Source: an uncultured Planctomycetaceae bacterium (lineage in GTDB: Bacteria; Planctomycetota; Planctomycetia; Pirellulales; Pirellulaceae). Taken from it: a stretch of 64,000 nt of DNA. The stretch is from positions 102,622 to 166,621 of the forward strand of contig CALMEE010000064.1 of NCBI GenBank assembly GCA_937862885.1, read 5' to 3'. Positions 1-7,918 of this stretch are shown here, piece by piece (within the stretch, counting starts at the first letter, position 1; each line of letters starts with the position of its first letter). The notes beneath the pieces are model-generated. The model was not told the origin of the DNA. It did no database searches and was given only the letters and a program-made list of their open reading frames with translations. The translations under genes and the position numbers were made by a program.

Positions 1-842
1 AATAATGCCGTTTCCTCGCCACAGATATAGGCTCCGGCGCCAAGACGGACTTCCAACTCAAAATGACGGCCACTCCCCAAAATATTTTCACCCAAGAAGT
101 TCGCAGCGCGGGCATAGGCGATGGCTTCGTTGAGAATTGTCCAACAGCGCGGATATTCGGAGCGCAGATAGATGTAGCCAATAGTCGCTCCTACCCCCAA
201 TCCGGCGATGATCATCCCTTCAATGAGACAATACGGGTCACCTTCCATCAACATGCGGTCCGCGAACGTTCCCGAGTCACCTTCGTCCGCATTGCAAACG
301 ATGTATTTTTGGTCAGCTGCCGTATCGAGGACCGTTTGCCACTTGATACCTGTGGGAAATGCAGCGCCTCCACGTCCCCGCAATCCAGAGCCTTTAACGG
401 CGGCGACGATTCCGTTTGGGGGCATGTCAATTGCCTTGCGCAATCCGACAAATCCGCCATAAGCCTCATAGTCGCTGATTGAAAGCGGGTCAATTAAGCC
501 GACCCGCGCGAACGTCAGCCGCTCTTGGTTTTTCAAATAAGGGATTTCGCTCGTCAGTCCAAGCTGCAAGGCATGCGATCCACCACGCAGAAAATCGGCT
601 TCGAATAAACTCGCCACATCCGCAGGTCGAACTGGACCATAAGCCACCCTCCCCTGTTCAGTTACCACCTCAACGAGTGGCTCAAGCCAAAACATGCCGC
701 GTGAGCCATTGCGCACGATCTGCAAAGAGATACCCCGTTGCTGCGCTTCATCAATCAAACGGCCAGCAACGCGGTCGGCGCCCACAGATGCGGCGGTTGT
801 GTCGCAAGGGACATAGACTTTGTACGACTCGTTGGCAATCAT
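1..842 (-). CDS. fdsB: NAD-dependent formate dehydrogenase beta subunit (FdsB/NuoF-like), 3' end outside window
   Basis: This diaphorase subunit passes electrons from an Fe-S chain through FMN to NAD+. The frame starts with ATG at 842 and overlaps the fdsG stop as ATGA, which suggests translational coupling. About 280 residues are visible. The first ~110 form a thioredoxin-like N-terminal region. Then comes the complex I 51-kDa-type FMN/NADH fold with the Gly-rich motif GSGLRGRGGAAFPTG and, at the window edge, GAGAYICGEETAL. The C-terminal part with the 4Fe-4S cysteines is not visible. The catalytic alpha subunit (fdsA) is expected further left. Family membership is certain. Formate dehydrogenase is chosen over complex I or HoxF hydrogenase because the upstream gamma subunit resembles FdsG, and this is an inference. 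Confidence 0.85.
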   Translation of the reverse strand, partial: MIANESYKVYVPCDTTAASVGADRVAGRLIDEAQQRGISLQIVRNGSRGMFWLEPLVEVVTEQGRVAYGPVRPADVASLFEADFLRGGSHALQLGLTSEIPYLKNQERLTFARVGLIDPLSISDYEAYGGFVGLRKAIDMPPNGIVAAVKGSGLRGRGGAAFPTGIKWQTVLDTAADQKYIVCNADEGDSGTFADRMLMEGDPYCLIEGMIIAGLGVGATIGYIYLRSEYPRCWTILNEAIAYARAANFLGENILGSGRHFELEVRLGAGAYICGEETAL

Positions 843-1312
843 CTCTGTTCCTTCCCCCGTAGTTCATCAAGCAGCTCGTTGAATCGTTCTGCATCAACAC
901 GCCCCAATATCTCGTCGCCGACCCTCACCGAAGGTGAGCAACCACAGTTCCCCAAACAGAAGACAGGCTCTAAGGTCACGTTCTGGTCGGCAGTGGTTTC
1001 ATGAAAATCGACACCCAATTTCTTTTTGGCGTGCTCTTCCAATGCCTCTCCCCCCTTCGCTTGACAGGCTTCACCGCGACAAACCTGCACAATGTGCCGT
1101 CCGGGGGGTGTTGTGCGAAAATCTGCATAGAACGTTATGACCCCGTGAATCTCGGCGCGCGATAAGTTAAGCGTTTCAGCCACGATGGGAACGGCCTCGT
1201 CCGGAATGTATCCATATTCAGCTTGAATATCATGCAAGATCGGCAGCGTGGCGCCAGGTCGCGAGCGATGCTTGTCGGCGATCGCAGCAATTCGAGTTGA
1301 ATCGTTACCCAT
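839..1312 (-). CDS. fdsG: NAD-dependent formate dehydrogenase gamma subunit (FdsG, NuoE-like)
   Basis: A 157-residue 2Fe-2S thioredoxin-fold subunit that relays electrons to the FMN subunit. The family segments are clear: HRSRPGATLPILHDIQ, a helical region with LNLSRAEIHGVITFYADF, then the four cluster cysteines as CRGEACQAKGG and CLGNCGCSP. Length is typical for NuoE/FdsG. It lies directly upstream of fdsB with a 4-base stop/start overlap, so the two are one operon. It could serve another NAD-linked enzyme such as HoxE, but the N-terminal motif matches formate dehydrogenase gamma chains best from memory. It starts with ATG at 1312. Confidence 0.85.
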   Translation of the reverse strand: MGNDSTRIAAIADKHRSRPGATLPILHDIQAEYGYIPDEAVPIVAETLNLSRAEIHGVITFYADFRTTPPGRHIVQVCRGEACQAKGGEALEEHAKKKLGVDFHETTADQNVTLEPVFCLGNCGCSPSVRVGDEILGRVDAERFNELLDELRGKEQR

Positions 1313-1729
1313 GTACGTCCTCTTTGAATTCGGCTGGAGTGGCCAGTGAGACTCCGCGCCTGGTGCGAGTAATTGGCTTGGTGCAAGTAAATGACTACGA
1401 AGGCGCCGAAAACCGCTCCATCGCTTGTCAGTTCAACCGACGCAGCGGCACCAGCGTCATTCTAGTATATCCCAACCAGGAAAAAACTAAAACCGAATGA
1501 AAACCGAACGAAAACCGAAGTCTGACCAGGCGCTCCAAATGTGAACCGCAATTCAAAAGCACCATGGGCTACGCCAGCGCTTTACAACTCGTGCAAGTAG
1601 CTTGCCAGCCCGCAATTCCCATCCGATAAACACGGGCCGAAAGTATCGGCTACTTCACAAGCGACCCGAAAATTGAACGCTTACAATGCCATTGCGGAAT
1701 ATCAGTTTCTGTGCAGCTGGTTGCTCGTT
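1313..1729. other. 417-base intergenic region, no gene seen
   Basis: This stretch lies between the start of fdsG and the end of smpB, both on the minus strand, so it should hold the fdsG promoter. I see no convincing ORF, RNA gene or hairpin with a T-run. Confidence 0.5.
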
Positions 1730-2242
1730 TCACTTGCGGTCGTAATGTTTCTTTGCGCGATCAAGATGACGTTTTGTGTCTGCATCCTTGAGTGATTGTC
1801 GTTTGTCGTGCAATTTCTTGCCGCGCCCGACCCCCACCAGCACCTTGGCAATTCCGCGTTCACTGAAGTAAAGTTGTAACGGCACCAGCGTCAATCCCTT
1901 TTCCATGGCGCGCCCGGCCAGCTTTCCTAGCTGTCGTTTGTGTACTAATAGTTTACGTGCGCGTTTGGCGTCGTGATTCCAAATACTGGCTTGGCGATAT
2001 TCGGAAATCTCGGCCCCCACTAACCAGAGTTCATTGTCGCGATACCGCACGTAAGCTTCATCGAGGGACAGATGGCCATCGCGTAGACTTTTTACCTCGC
2101 TACCGTGCAAAACCAATCCGCATTCGATTTTTTCGATGATCTCGTAGCGGTGCGTGGCCTTGCGATTTTGGCCGACCATACGCTTGGCGTCATCATTTTT
2201 CGGCTTGGCGGTCGATTTTGATTGGTCTTTCTTTTTGGCCAT
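1730..2242 (-). CDS. smpB: SsrA-binding protein SmpB
   Basis: SmpB binds tmRNA and delivers it to stalled ribosomes for trans-translation. The 170-residue protein has a Lys-rich leader of about 25 residues, then the OB-fold core with RKATHRYEIIEKIECGLVL, HGSEVKSLRDGHLSL and LVPLQLYFSERGIAKVLVGVGRGKKLHDKR. The C-terminal tail is basic (RHLDRAKKHYDRK), as needed for entry into the decoding centre. The leader is slightly longer than in E. coli SmpB. The tmRNA gene is not in this window. The gene is divergent from lipA across about 330 bases. Confidence 0.97.
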   Translation of the reverse strand: MAKKKDQSKSTAKPKNDDAKRMVGQNRKATHRYEIIEKIECGLVLHGSEVKSLRDGHLSLDEAYVRYRDNELWLVGAEISEYRQASIWNHDAKRARKLLVHKRQLGKLAGRAMEKGLTLVPLQLYFSERGIAKVLVGVGRGKKLHDKRQSLKDADTKRHLDRAKKHYDRK

Positions 2243-2570
2243 TTCCGATTACTTTATAGGTTCATGGTAAAACGTTCTGTTAGCTGCGGTGCTCTGCGTA
2301 TTCGGGATGCGTAATTCGCATTGCTGCCACACAGGTCGTCAACCAGTCAAATTCCGACGATAGATCCAAGCTCGTTCGATTCTTTCACAAAATCTGACAG
2401 AATTTGGTACAATCATAGTGCCGCAAGGAGTTGAAATCTACCAGGCGAAATTCCGACTCCGCAAGATCTTGGGCCAACCCTGCAATGAGTTTATTGCGGC
2501 GATTGGCAGATTCGCATCAGTACGGCGACCGGTTTGATTTCGTCCAACAACATTTCATTCGCAAAAGTTA
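2243..2570. other. Divergent intergenic region between smpB and lipA
   Basis: This region should contain promoters for both flanking genes. One plausible sigma-70-like promoter pointing to lipA is listed separately. No ORF or RNA gene was recognised. Confidence 0.5.
2384..2413 (+). promoter_or_regulatory. Putative sigma-70-type promoter for lipA
   Basis: TTCACA at 2384-2389 and TACAAT at 2408-2413 are separated by 18 bases. Each differs from the consensus hexamer by one base. It would give a leader of about 150 bases before lipA. Seen by pattern only. Confidence 0.35.
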
Positions 2571-3506
2571 ATGCAAAATCCATTATTGCCTATCCTTGGT
2601 CAAAATCCTGCGTCCGATTTAACGGTGGCGGATTCCGACGCCCGTGTAGTCAAACGTCTGCCTCGCTGGTTGAAGCGGGAGGTTCCAAAAGGTAATGCCA
2701 ACCATTTCACGTCCATGTTAATGGACGAGCTGGGCTTGGAAACCGTTTGCGAAAACGCAAAATGTCCAAACCGCATGGAGTGCTATTCCCAGAAAACCGC
2801 AACCTTCATGATTCTGGGCAACATTTGCACGCGGCCCTGCGGATTTTGTGCTGTGAAACGGGGCCGACCCTCCGCAGTGGCAGCGGACGAACCAGCGCGC
2901 TTGGCCGAAGCCGCCTTGCGCATGGGACTAAAACATGTTGTGATCACATCGGTGACACGTGACGACATGCCGGACGGTGGTGCGCAACATTACGTCGACT
3001 GCATTCATGCAGTACGCGAAAAATGTGACGCGACGATTGAAGTACTCACGCCTGATTTTGTGCACAACAAACCAGCGCTGGATTTGGTGATTGAAGCGCG
3101 GCCAGACGTGTTTAACCACAACACAGAAACGGTTCCTCGTCTGTACCGCCGCGTGCGTGGCCCCAAATCCGATTACCAGTGGACGCTTGGATTATTGCGC
3201 CGCATCAAGGAACTCAATCCTTCGATCAAAACCAAAAGCGGATTGATGCTGGGGTTGGGTGAAACGCATGAGGAGGTTCTCGATGTTCTCGCCGACCTGC
3301 GCAGCGTTGATTGCGACTTCCTTACACTCGGCCAATATCTGCAACCGGCTGAGGATCGCTATCTTCCCGTCGTGCGCTACCTTCCGCCAGCCGAATTTTC
3401 GCTGTTAGGACAAGTTGGCAAGCAGCTTGGGTTTGTCAAAGTCGCCAGTGGACCGTTCGTGCGCAGCAGCTATCACGCGCGCGACATGGCGGAAACCGCA
3501 ATTTAG
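2571..3506 (+). CDS. lipA: Lipoyl synthase LipA
   Basis: This radical-SAM enzyme inserts two sulfurs into octanoyl groups on the lipoyl domains of 2-oxoacid dehydrogenases and the glycine cleavage H protein. Both cluster motifs are present. C60, C65 and C71 (CENAKCPNRMEC) bind the auxiliary cluster that is sacrificed as sulfur donor. C86, C90 and C93 (CTRPCGFC) bind the SAM-radical cluster. Other family blocks are TSVTRDDMPDGGAQHY, the VFNHN segment and the C-terminal SSYHARD. The 311-residue length is normal. It is convergent with a DUF59/Rieske Fe-S pair, a sensible neighbourhood for an enzyme that consumes its own Fe-S cluster. Confidence 0.97.
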   Translation: MQNPLLPILGQNPASDLTVADSDARVVKRLPRWLKREVPKGNANHFTSMLMDELGLETVCENAKCPNRMECYSQKTATFMILGNICTRPCGFCAVKRGRPSAVAADEPARLAEAALRMGLKHVVITSVTRDDMPDGGAQHYVDCIHAVREKCDATIEVLTPDFVHNKPALDLVIEARPDVFNHNTETVPRLYRRVRGPKSDYQWTLGLLRRIKELNPSIKTKSGLMLGLGETHEEVLDVLADLRSVDCDFLTLGQYLQPAEDRYLPVVRYLPPAEFSLLGQVGKQLGFVKVASGPFVRSSYHARDMAETAI

Positions 3507-3533
3507 CTTTCCTCGGGCACGCAATCGAGTATC

Positions 3534-3896
3534 TCAAAAAATGCCGAGCTGATCTCGTGCATCATCGGTCATCCGATCTGGCGTCCAGGGGGGATCCATG
3601 ACCACGCGCACATCGACTTCGCTCACCTGATCTAATTCGCCAACAAACTTCTTGGCTTCACTGACCAATTGCGGACCAGCGGGACACATTGGGCTGGTCA
3701 TGGTCATGTCGATTTTCACTTGGAATTGAGATTTGTCATTGACAACTTCTGCGGAGTCGGTCGAAGTGACTGCGGCAATGTCTACTTCGTATACAAGCCC
3801 CAGATCGACGATATTCACAAACAACTCCGGATCAATTACTTTTTTCAAAGCTTCGCGGACATGGTCTTCAGTCAGTTGCATCGGATCGACCCTCAA
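3534..3896 (-). CDS. DUF59/MIP18-family Fe-S assembly protein (SufT-like)
   Basis: A 120-residue protein of the MIP18 (DUF59) family, which includes SufT and PaaD, thought to help mature Fe-S proteins. Recognisable segments are VREALKKVIDPELFVNIVDLGLVYEV, MTMTSPMCPAGPQLV (with the conserved Cys) and VVMDPPWTPDRMTDDARDQLGI. It follows a Rieske ferredoxin gene by 24 bases on the same strand, so the two are probably co-transcribed. The rest of a SUF operon is not in the window. The family call is secure, while the exact role (SufT) is inferred from family and context. Confidence 0.88.
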   Translation of the reverse strand: MRVDPMQLTEDHVREALKKVIDPELFVNIVDLGLVYEVDIAAVTSTDSAEVVNDKSQFQVKIDMTMTSPMCPAGPQLVSEAKKFVGELDQVSEVDVRVVMDPPWTPDRMTDDARDQLGIF

Positions 3897-3920
3897 AATT
3901 GACTTTTCTGCGGAGACACT

Positions 3921-4241
3921 TCATTCTTCATGTATTCTAACCAAGATATCATCGCCGTCGAGTTTTACCTCGTGGGCAAGCGTGTCCTGTGTCGCTGGCA
4001 TGCACATCGCCCGACCAGAATCTAAGGCGAATCTCGCTCCATGGCGCGGGCACACGACTTCATTGCCCACGATCTCGCCGTCGCTCAGCGTACCTCCGTC
4101 GTGCGTACAGACATCGTCAATACAATAGAATTCGTCGTTCAGTGATCGGAAAAGGATGACCATGCGATCGTCGATCGCCAGGGACACCATTTCACCAGGT
4201 TTCAGTTCTTGCCGAGTGAACGCTTTTACGAAATCATGCAT
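3921..4241 (-). CDS. Rieske-type [2Fe-2S] ferredoxin
   Basis: A small soluble Rieske protein of 106 residues when started at the ATG at 4241. A start at 4292 is possible but adds a non-conserved leader. The cluster ligands are C45/H47 in CTHDGG and C64/H67 in CPRHGARF, with the usual spacing. There is no oxygenase domain or membrane anchor. Such ferredoxins supply electrons to dioxygenases or accompany SUF genes. Here the downstream DUF59 gene 24 bases away favours a link to Fe-S assembly. The partner is unknown. Confidence 0.88.
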   Translation of the reverse strand: MHDFVKAFTRQELKPGEMVSLAIDDRMVILFRSLNDEFYCIDDVCTHDGGTLSDGEIVGNEVVCPRHGARFALDSGRAMCMPATQDTLAHEVKLDGDDILVRIHEE

Positions 4242-4616
4242 GGCTGTTTTGAAAAGTGCGAAAACCATTGTGGAAAGGATGTCCAATTCCACTGAAAACG
4301 GGGATGTTGCCTTGCCGGGTTAAACAACCGAAGATTCGGGTTTGCTAGAATATGTCCTGTATTCCGGTGATTCGCGGCGCTGCCTCTTGTCATTACCGCG
4401 TTTAAAATATCTGTTTCACCGATGGTTGGCAACCCTTTCCGGGTGTTGGCGAAAGGACATTACCTCGAACGATCGTGCGCGGACCTCAACAAGCACGGGG
4501 TTATCCTTGCGCCCCGCTTATCGTTATCTTTAAAACTGATTAATATGTGATGGTGCGACCGTTTGGGTCGTGACCGAGTTAACAACGCCTTAATTCAAAA
4601 CATTTAACGAGCAGCA
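4242..4616. other. 375-base divergent intergenic region
   Basis: This stretch lies between the divergent Rieske and AtuA-like genes and presumably holds both promoters. No ORF with homology I recognise and no RNA structure were seen. Confidence 0.4.
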
Positions 4617-4955
4617 ATGTTAGTACCCCTGTCGAAATTGGCATACGCGCGTTCTGGTGACAAAGGAGATGGAAGCAATGTTGGCGTCGTAGCTTACAAC
4701 CCGGCGGCTTTTGAAATAATTCGCCGTGAATTAACGGTGGAGCGTGTCAAACACCACTTCCGCGAGATATGCAAAGGCAAAGTCGATCGTTTTGAAGCCC
4801 CCAATTTGCTCGCGCTGAATTTCATCTTACATGATTCTTTAGGGGGCGGCGGTTCAGAAAGCCTAAAGACGGACGCGCAAGGCAAAACCCATGGTCTGGG
4901 AATCTTGTTCATGAACGTCGAAGTGCCGGATGATTTCAAGGACTTTTATGAGTAA
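4617..4955 (+). CDS. AtuA-like C-terminal (ferredoxin-fold) domain protein, stand-alone
   Basis: A 112-residue protein matching the C-terminal domain seen at the end of AtuA/DUF1446 proteins of acyclic-terpene utilisation. Its start [24 protein letters not shown] is the diagnostic block, and [27 protein letters not shown] follows. The large AtuA catalytic part is absent from this locus, so it is a split-off subunit or an independent protein. Its stop overlaps the start of the next gene by 8 bases (ATGAGTAA), so the two are likely translated together. Substrate unknown. Confidence 0.8.
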   Translation: MLVPLSKLAYARSGDKGDGSNVGVVAYNPAAFEIIRRELTVERVKHHFREICKGKVDRFEAPNLLALNFILHDSLGGGGSESLKTDAQGKTHGLGILFMNVEVPDDFKDFYE

Positions 4956-5925
4956 CGTCTTAAATGCACTGCGGCAAAGGGCTACACGCACGCACAAGCG
5001 GATTATCTTTCCAGAGCATGGCGATCCACGTGTGATCGAGGCGGTCAATATTTTCCAACAAGCTCGTTTCGGCGATGCCGTGTTGTTGGCTAAGCCACAA
5101 GGCGTTCGCCTGCACGAAGATGTCTTGATTTTGGATCGCACCGATCCCGACTTGTTGGATGCTTGTATCGGGCAACTCGTCCTCAATCGACAACATAAGG
5201 GTATGGACAAGGACCGGGCACGAGAGGCCATCACGGACCCTCTTCTATTTTCCGCATTGCTGGTGAAGATCGGAGTCGTGGATGGCATGGTGGCCGGAAG
5301 CATGGCGACAACCGCCAGCGTGATTCGCGCGGGCTTATATGGCGTTGGAAAAGCAACAGGGCGAAGTCTAGTTTCCAGTTTTTTTCTGATGCAATTGGCC
5401 AATCGAGGACTTACCTTCGCCGACTGCGGCGTCGTCCCTGATCCTTCCGCGCAGGAGTTAGCGGAAATCGCGATTGAATCCGCGCGAAGTCATCAAATTC
5501 TTACCGGCGAGGTGCCCAAAGTGGCCTTATTATCGTTCTCTACTAAGGGAAGTGCCGAGCACCCGCGTATCGACAAGGTGCGCAAAGCCTTCGAGTTCAT
5601 TTGCCAAGCGGAGCCGAATCTGGATGTCGATGGAGAGTTGCAATTTGACGCCGCGTTTGTTCCCGAGGTCGCCAAACAAAAGGCCCCCGACTCAAAAGTT
5701 GCTGGCCGCGCCAATGTATTCATCTTTCCTGACCTGGACTCAGGCAACATCGCCTATAAAATCACCGAGAGACTGGCGGGAGCGGTTGCCCTCGGTCCAT
5801 TGATTCAGGGGCTCGCGAAGCCCTGCATGGATCTATCCCGTGGGTGCAAGTCATCGGATATTGTCGATGTGGCTGTGATTGCCGTAATAATGGCTGCCGA
5901 ACAACCTGACATGCGGTTAGTGTGA
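4948..5925 (+). CDS. Phosphate acyltransferase (Pta/PTB family)
   Basis: A 325-residue enzyme of the phosphate acetyl/butaryl transferase family, interconverting acyl-CoA and acyl phosphate. Visible blocks are [100 protein letters not shown] and [10 protein letters not shown]. It lacks the N-terminal DRTGG extension of long Pta. The ATG at 4948 is preferred over 4930 because AAGGA lies 5 bases before it. No acetate kinase gene is in the window, so acetyl versus longer acyl specificity is open. Confidence 0.85.
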   Translation: MSNVLNALRQRATRTHKRIIFPEHGDPRVIEAVNIFQQARFGDAVLLAKPQGVRLHEDVLILDRTDPDLLDACIGQLVLNRQHKGMDKDRAREAITDPLLFSALLVKIGVVDGMVAGSMATTASVIRAGLYGVGKATGRSLVSSFFLMQLANRGLTFADCGVVPDPSAQELAEIAIESARSHQILTGEVPKVALLSFSTKGSAEHPRIDKVRKAFEFICQAEPNLDVDGELQFDAAFVPEVAKQKAPDSKVAGRANVFIFPDLDSGNIAYKITERLAGAVALGPLIQGLAKPCMDLSRGCKSSDIVDVAVIAVIMAAEQPDMRLV

Positions 5926-5986
5926 ATATCGACCCGCTATCGAATATCGATTCACGGTCATGACAATTTTGATTTAACGCGCAACG

Positions 5987-6742
5987 TTGAAAATTCGTTT
6001 ACTCACTTACAATATCCATAAAGCGATTGGCGGAATCGATCGGAAATATCGACCGCAACGAATTATTGACACCGTCAACCACTACGCAGCCGACATCGTG
6101 TTGTTGCAGGAGGTGGACGACGCCGTGCCTCGTTCCAGTTATCATCGCCAAGTCGACTTCTTAGGTGCTGAGCTTGGCTATAAGTATCGTGTTTATCAGC
6201 AAAACGTAAAAGTTCGTCGCGGGGGATACGGCAACGCAATCCTCAGCCATTTCCCAATGGACGAAATTACCGATATTGATCTGACGATCCCTCCCAAGAA
6301 ACGCCGTCGCGCTTTGGTGGCAAGACTTCATTTACGGGCAGCTGGACATACGCGCACGTTGGTTATCGCCAACATTCATTTGGGTCTGGCAGGTTTCGAA
6401 CGGAACATGCAGGCCAAGCGGTTGCTGAACCACCCTTCCTTGGCTCAACTGCGCGCGGCGACGCCGACAATAGTTGCAGGAGACTTCAACGATGTTTGGG
6501 GATCGCTTGGAAAAAAGATTTTTGAACCAGCAGCGTTCAAAACGATCGGAGAATACAAATCGTTCCCCGCCGTCTATCCCGTCCGCGCCCTCGACCATGT
6601 ATTCTTTCGCGGCGAACTCAAATTCTGTACCGCATTCAGCGGTCGCACGAAGATCGCACACGAAGCGTCCGACCATTTACCAATTATCGCCGAGTTCGAA
6701 GTATTGGCCGAGCACGAAAGCTCCAGCAACGAACAAGGTTGA
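5987..6742 (+). CDS. Endonuclease/exonuclease/phosphatase (EEP) family protein
   Basis: A 251-residue EEP-fold hydrolase with TTG as start. The metal and catalytic motifs are in order: TYNIHKAIGG, VLLQEVD, YGNAILSHFP, ANIHLGL, VAGDFND, DHVFFRG and the terminal SDHLPI. They match Mg2+-dependent phosphodiesterases of the YafD/sphingomyelinase/AP-endonuclease superfamily. There is no signal peptide, so it is probably cytoplasmic. Substrate cannot be read from the sequence. Cardiolipin-synthase-associated EEP proteins are close in length, but no cls gene is adjacent. Confidence 0.85.
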   Translation: MKIRLLTYNIHKAIGGIDRKYRPQRIIDTVNHYAADIVLLQEVDDAVPRSSYHRQVDFLGAELGYKYRVYQQNVKVRRGGYGNAILSHFPMDEITDIDLTIPPKKRRRALVARLHLRAAGHTRTLVIANIHLGLAGFERNMQAKRLLNHPSLAQLRAATPTIVAGDFNDVWGSLGKKIFEPAAFKTIGEYKSFPAVYPVRALDHVFFRGELKFCTAFSGRTKIAHEASDHLPIIAEFEVLAEHESSSNEQG

Positions 6743-7016
6743 TCGGTGGTTGTATGCTCGACGCCAAGCACAAACCAACCCACAAGCTCGAAATGCCGCT
6801 TACAAGTCCTTCGACCAAATGGTTGCGTTCATGCCAATCCCTTACCAGAAATATCGGCTTTGCTATACCTTATGTTCGCATTGCGGACAATTTGACCAAT
6901 TCGGGAAAGCGGATCCTCCGCGCTAATTCGATGACCGCCCCCGGGTTATATTGCAGCCACTTCGCCCGTCTCGATTAGCATTTTACGTTGCTGAACCGCG
7001 TCGGGCAGGTTTGACG

Positions 7017-7154
7017 CTATTGCATATCGGGCAGCTCATCGTTACGCATATCGTCGATCCGCTGTTCGAGCCGCTCTTCATAGGTTCCCAAATCGCAGCC
7101 CACGAAAAACAGCGTGACAATCACCAGCAAACCTAATTGGAAGAGTCGAATCAT
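7017..7154 (-). CDS. Small lipoprotein, function unknown
   Basis: A 45-residue peptide with an N-terminal hydrophobic segment ending in a lipobox-like VGC, then a short charged tail (DLGTYEERLEQRIDDMR). The ATG at 7154 is preceded by GGAAGGAG about 9 bases upstream, one of the best ribosome-binding sites in the window, which argues that it is translated. An upstream ATG at 7202 would add 16 residues without the site. I recall similar tiny lipoproteins in other planctomycetes but cannot name a family. Confidence 0.6.
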   Translation of the reverse strand: MIRLFQLGLLVIVTLFFVGCDLGTYEERLEQRIDDMRNDELPDMQ

Positions 7155-7918
7155 AGTTGGCGGCACTCCTTCCGGGCACCCATGAAAAAAGAGAATACGC
7201 AACGATCAAGAGAAAATATAATCCAGGCTCGAACTTCGATCATAATTGCAAACGGAAGCCATTTCTAGTGCTTGTCCAAAGCGAATATTTTGGATTGTGC
7301 GCTAATGTCGCATAAGCCTCGATCTCACCGTAACCGGCGACAAAATCATGACATGCATGACGCTTGCCCGTTTTGGACAAAGGCATGAAGTATGCAGGTC
7401 GGTGGCGCTGGCAAAGCCGCAGCCAAATGCAAATGTTCAAATAAAGATGAATACGTTGAGCAGGGCGTCAGACACGAACCGATCGCCCTTCTCATCGTTG
7501 GCTCGGTAGAGTTTTTGCTTGTTTGAATTCACAAGAATGGAAAGACAAGCCAAAGAACAAACAGAATGCCTTCGCTGCTAGCACCTTTGGTTCAGGTGCA
7601 TCTAGCCAAACTGCATGTCGACATCTGTACGCGTCGATAAGATCCGAATGTAGTTGTTCTCGTTAATTGATGAAGTCCCGAAAGTCGTTAACTCACTCCG
7701 CGCAATGGAATGTGCTTTTCGCCTGCGAAGGCAACGATCTGGGAGCGGAATCGAGAGAATGGTCTTCATGCGCTCCGATGTAATTTGAATAAACGAGTGA
7801 ACCGTGCGGTAGATCCGTGGAGAATAAACCGGTGGCTTAAATGCGGGTAGTGTATGGTGAACGCGCGGATGCTATGTAGAAGTCCGAGAATTATGAGGCG
7901 ACGGCGGAGAAATAAGAC
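7155..7918. other. 764-base region, no gene recognised
   Basis: This stretch lies between the divergent lipoprotein and O-antigen ligase-like genes. Short ORFs here have no recognisable features. No tRNA or strong hairpin was seen. Confidence 0.45.

Noticed and set aside
63..482. 139-codon plus-strand open frame at the window start
   Set aside because: It is antisense to fdsB, which continues through it with clear NuoF motifs.
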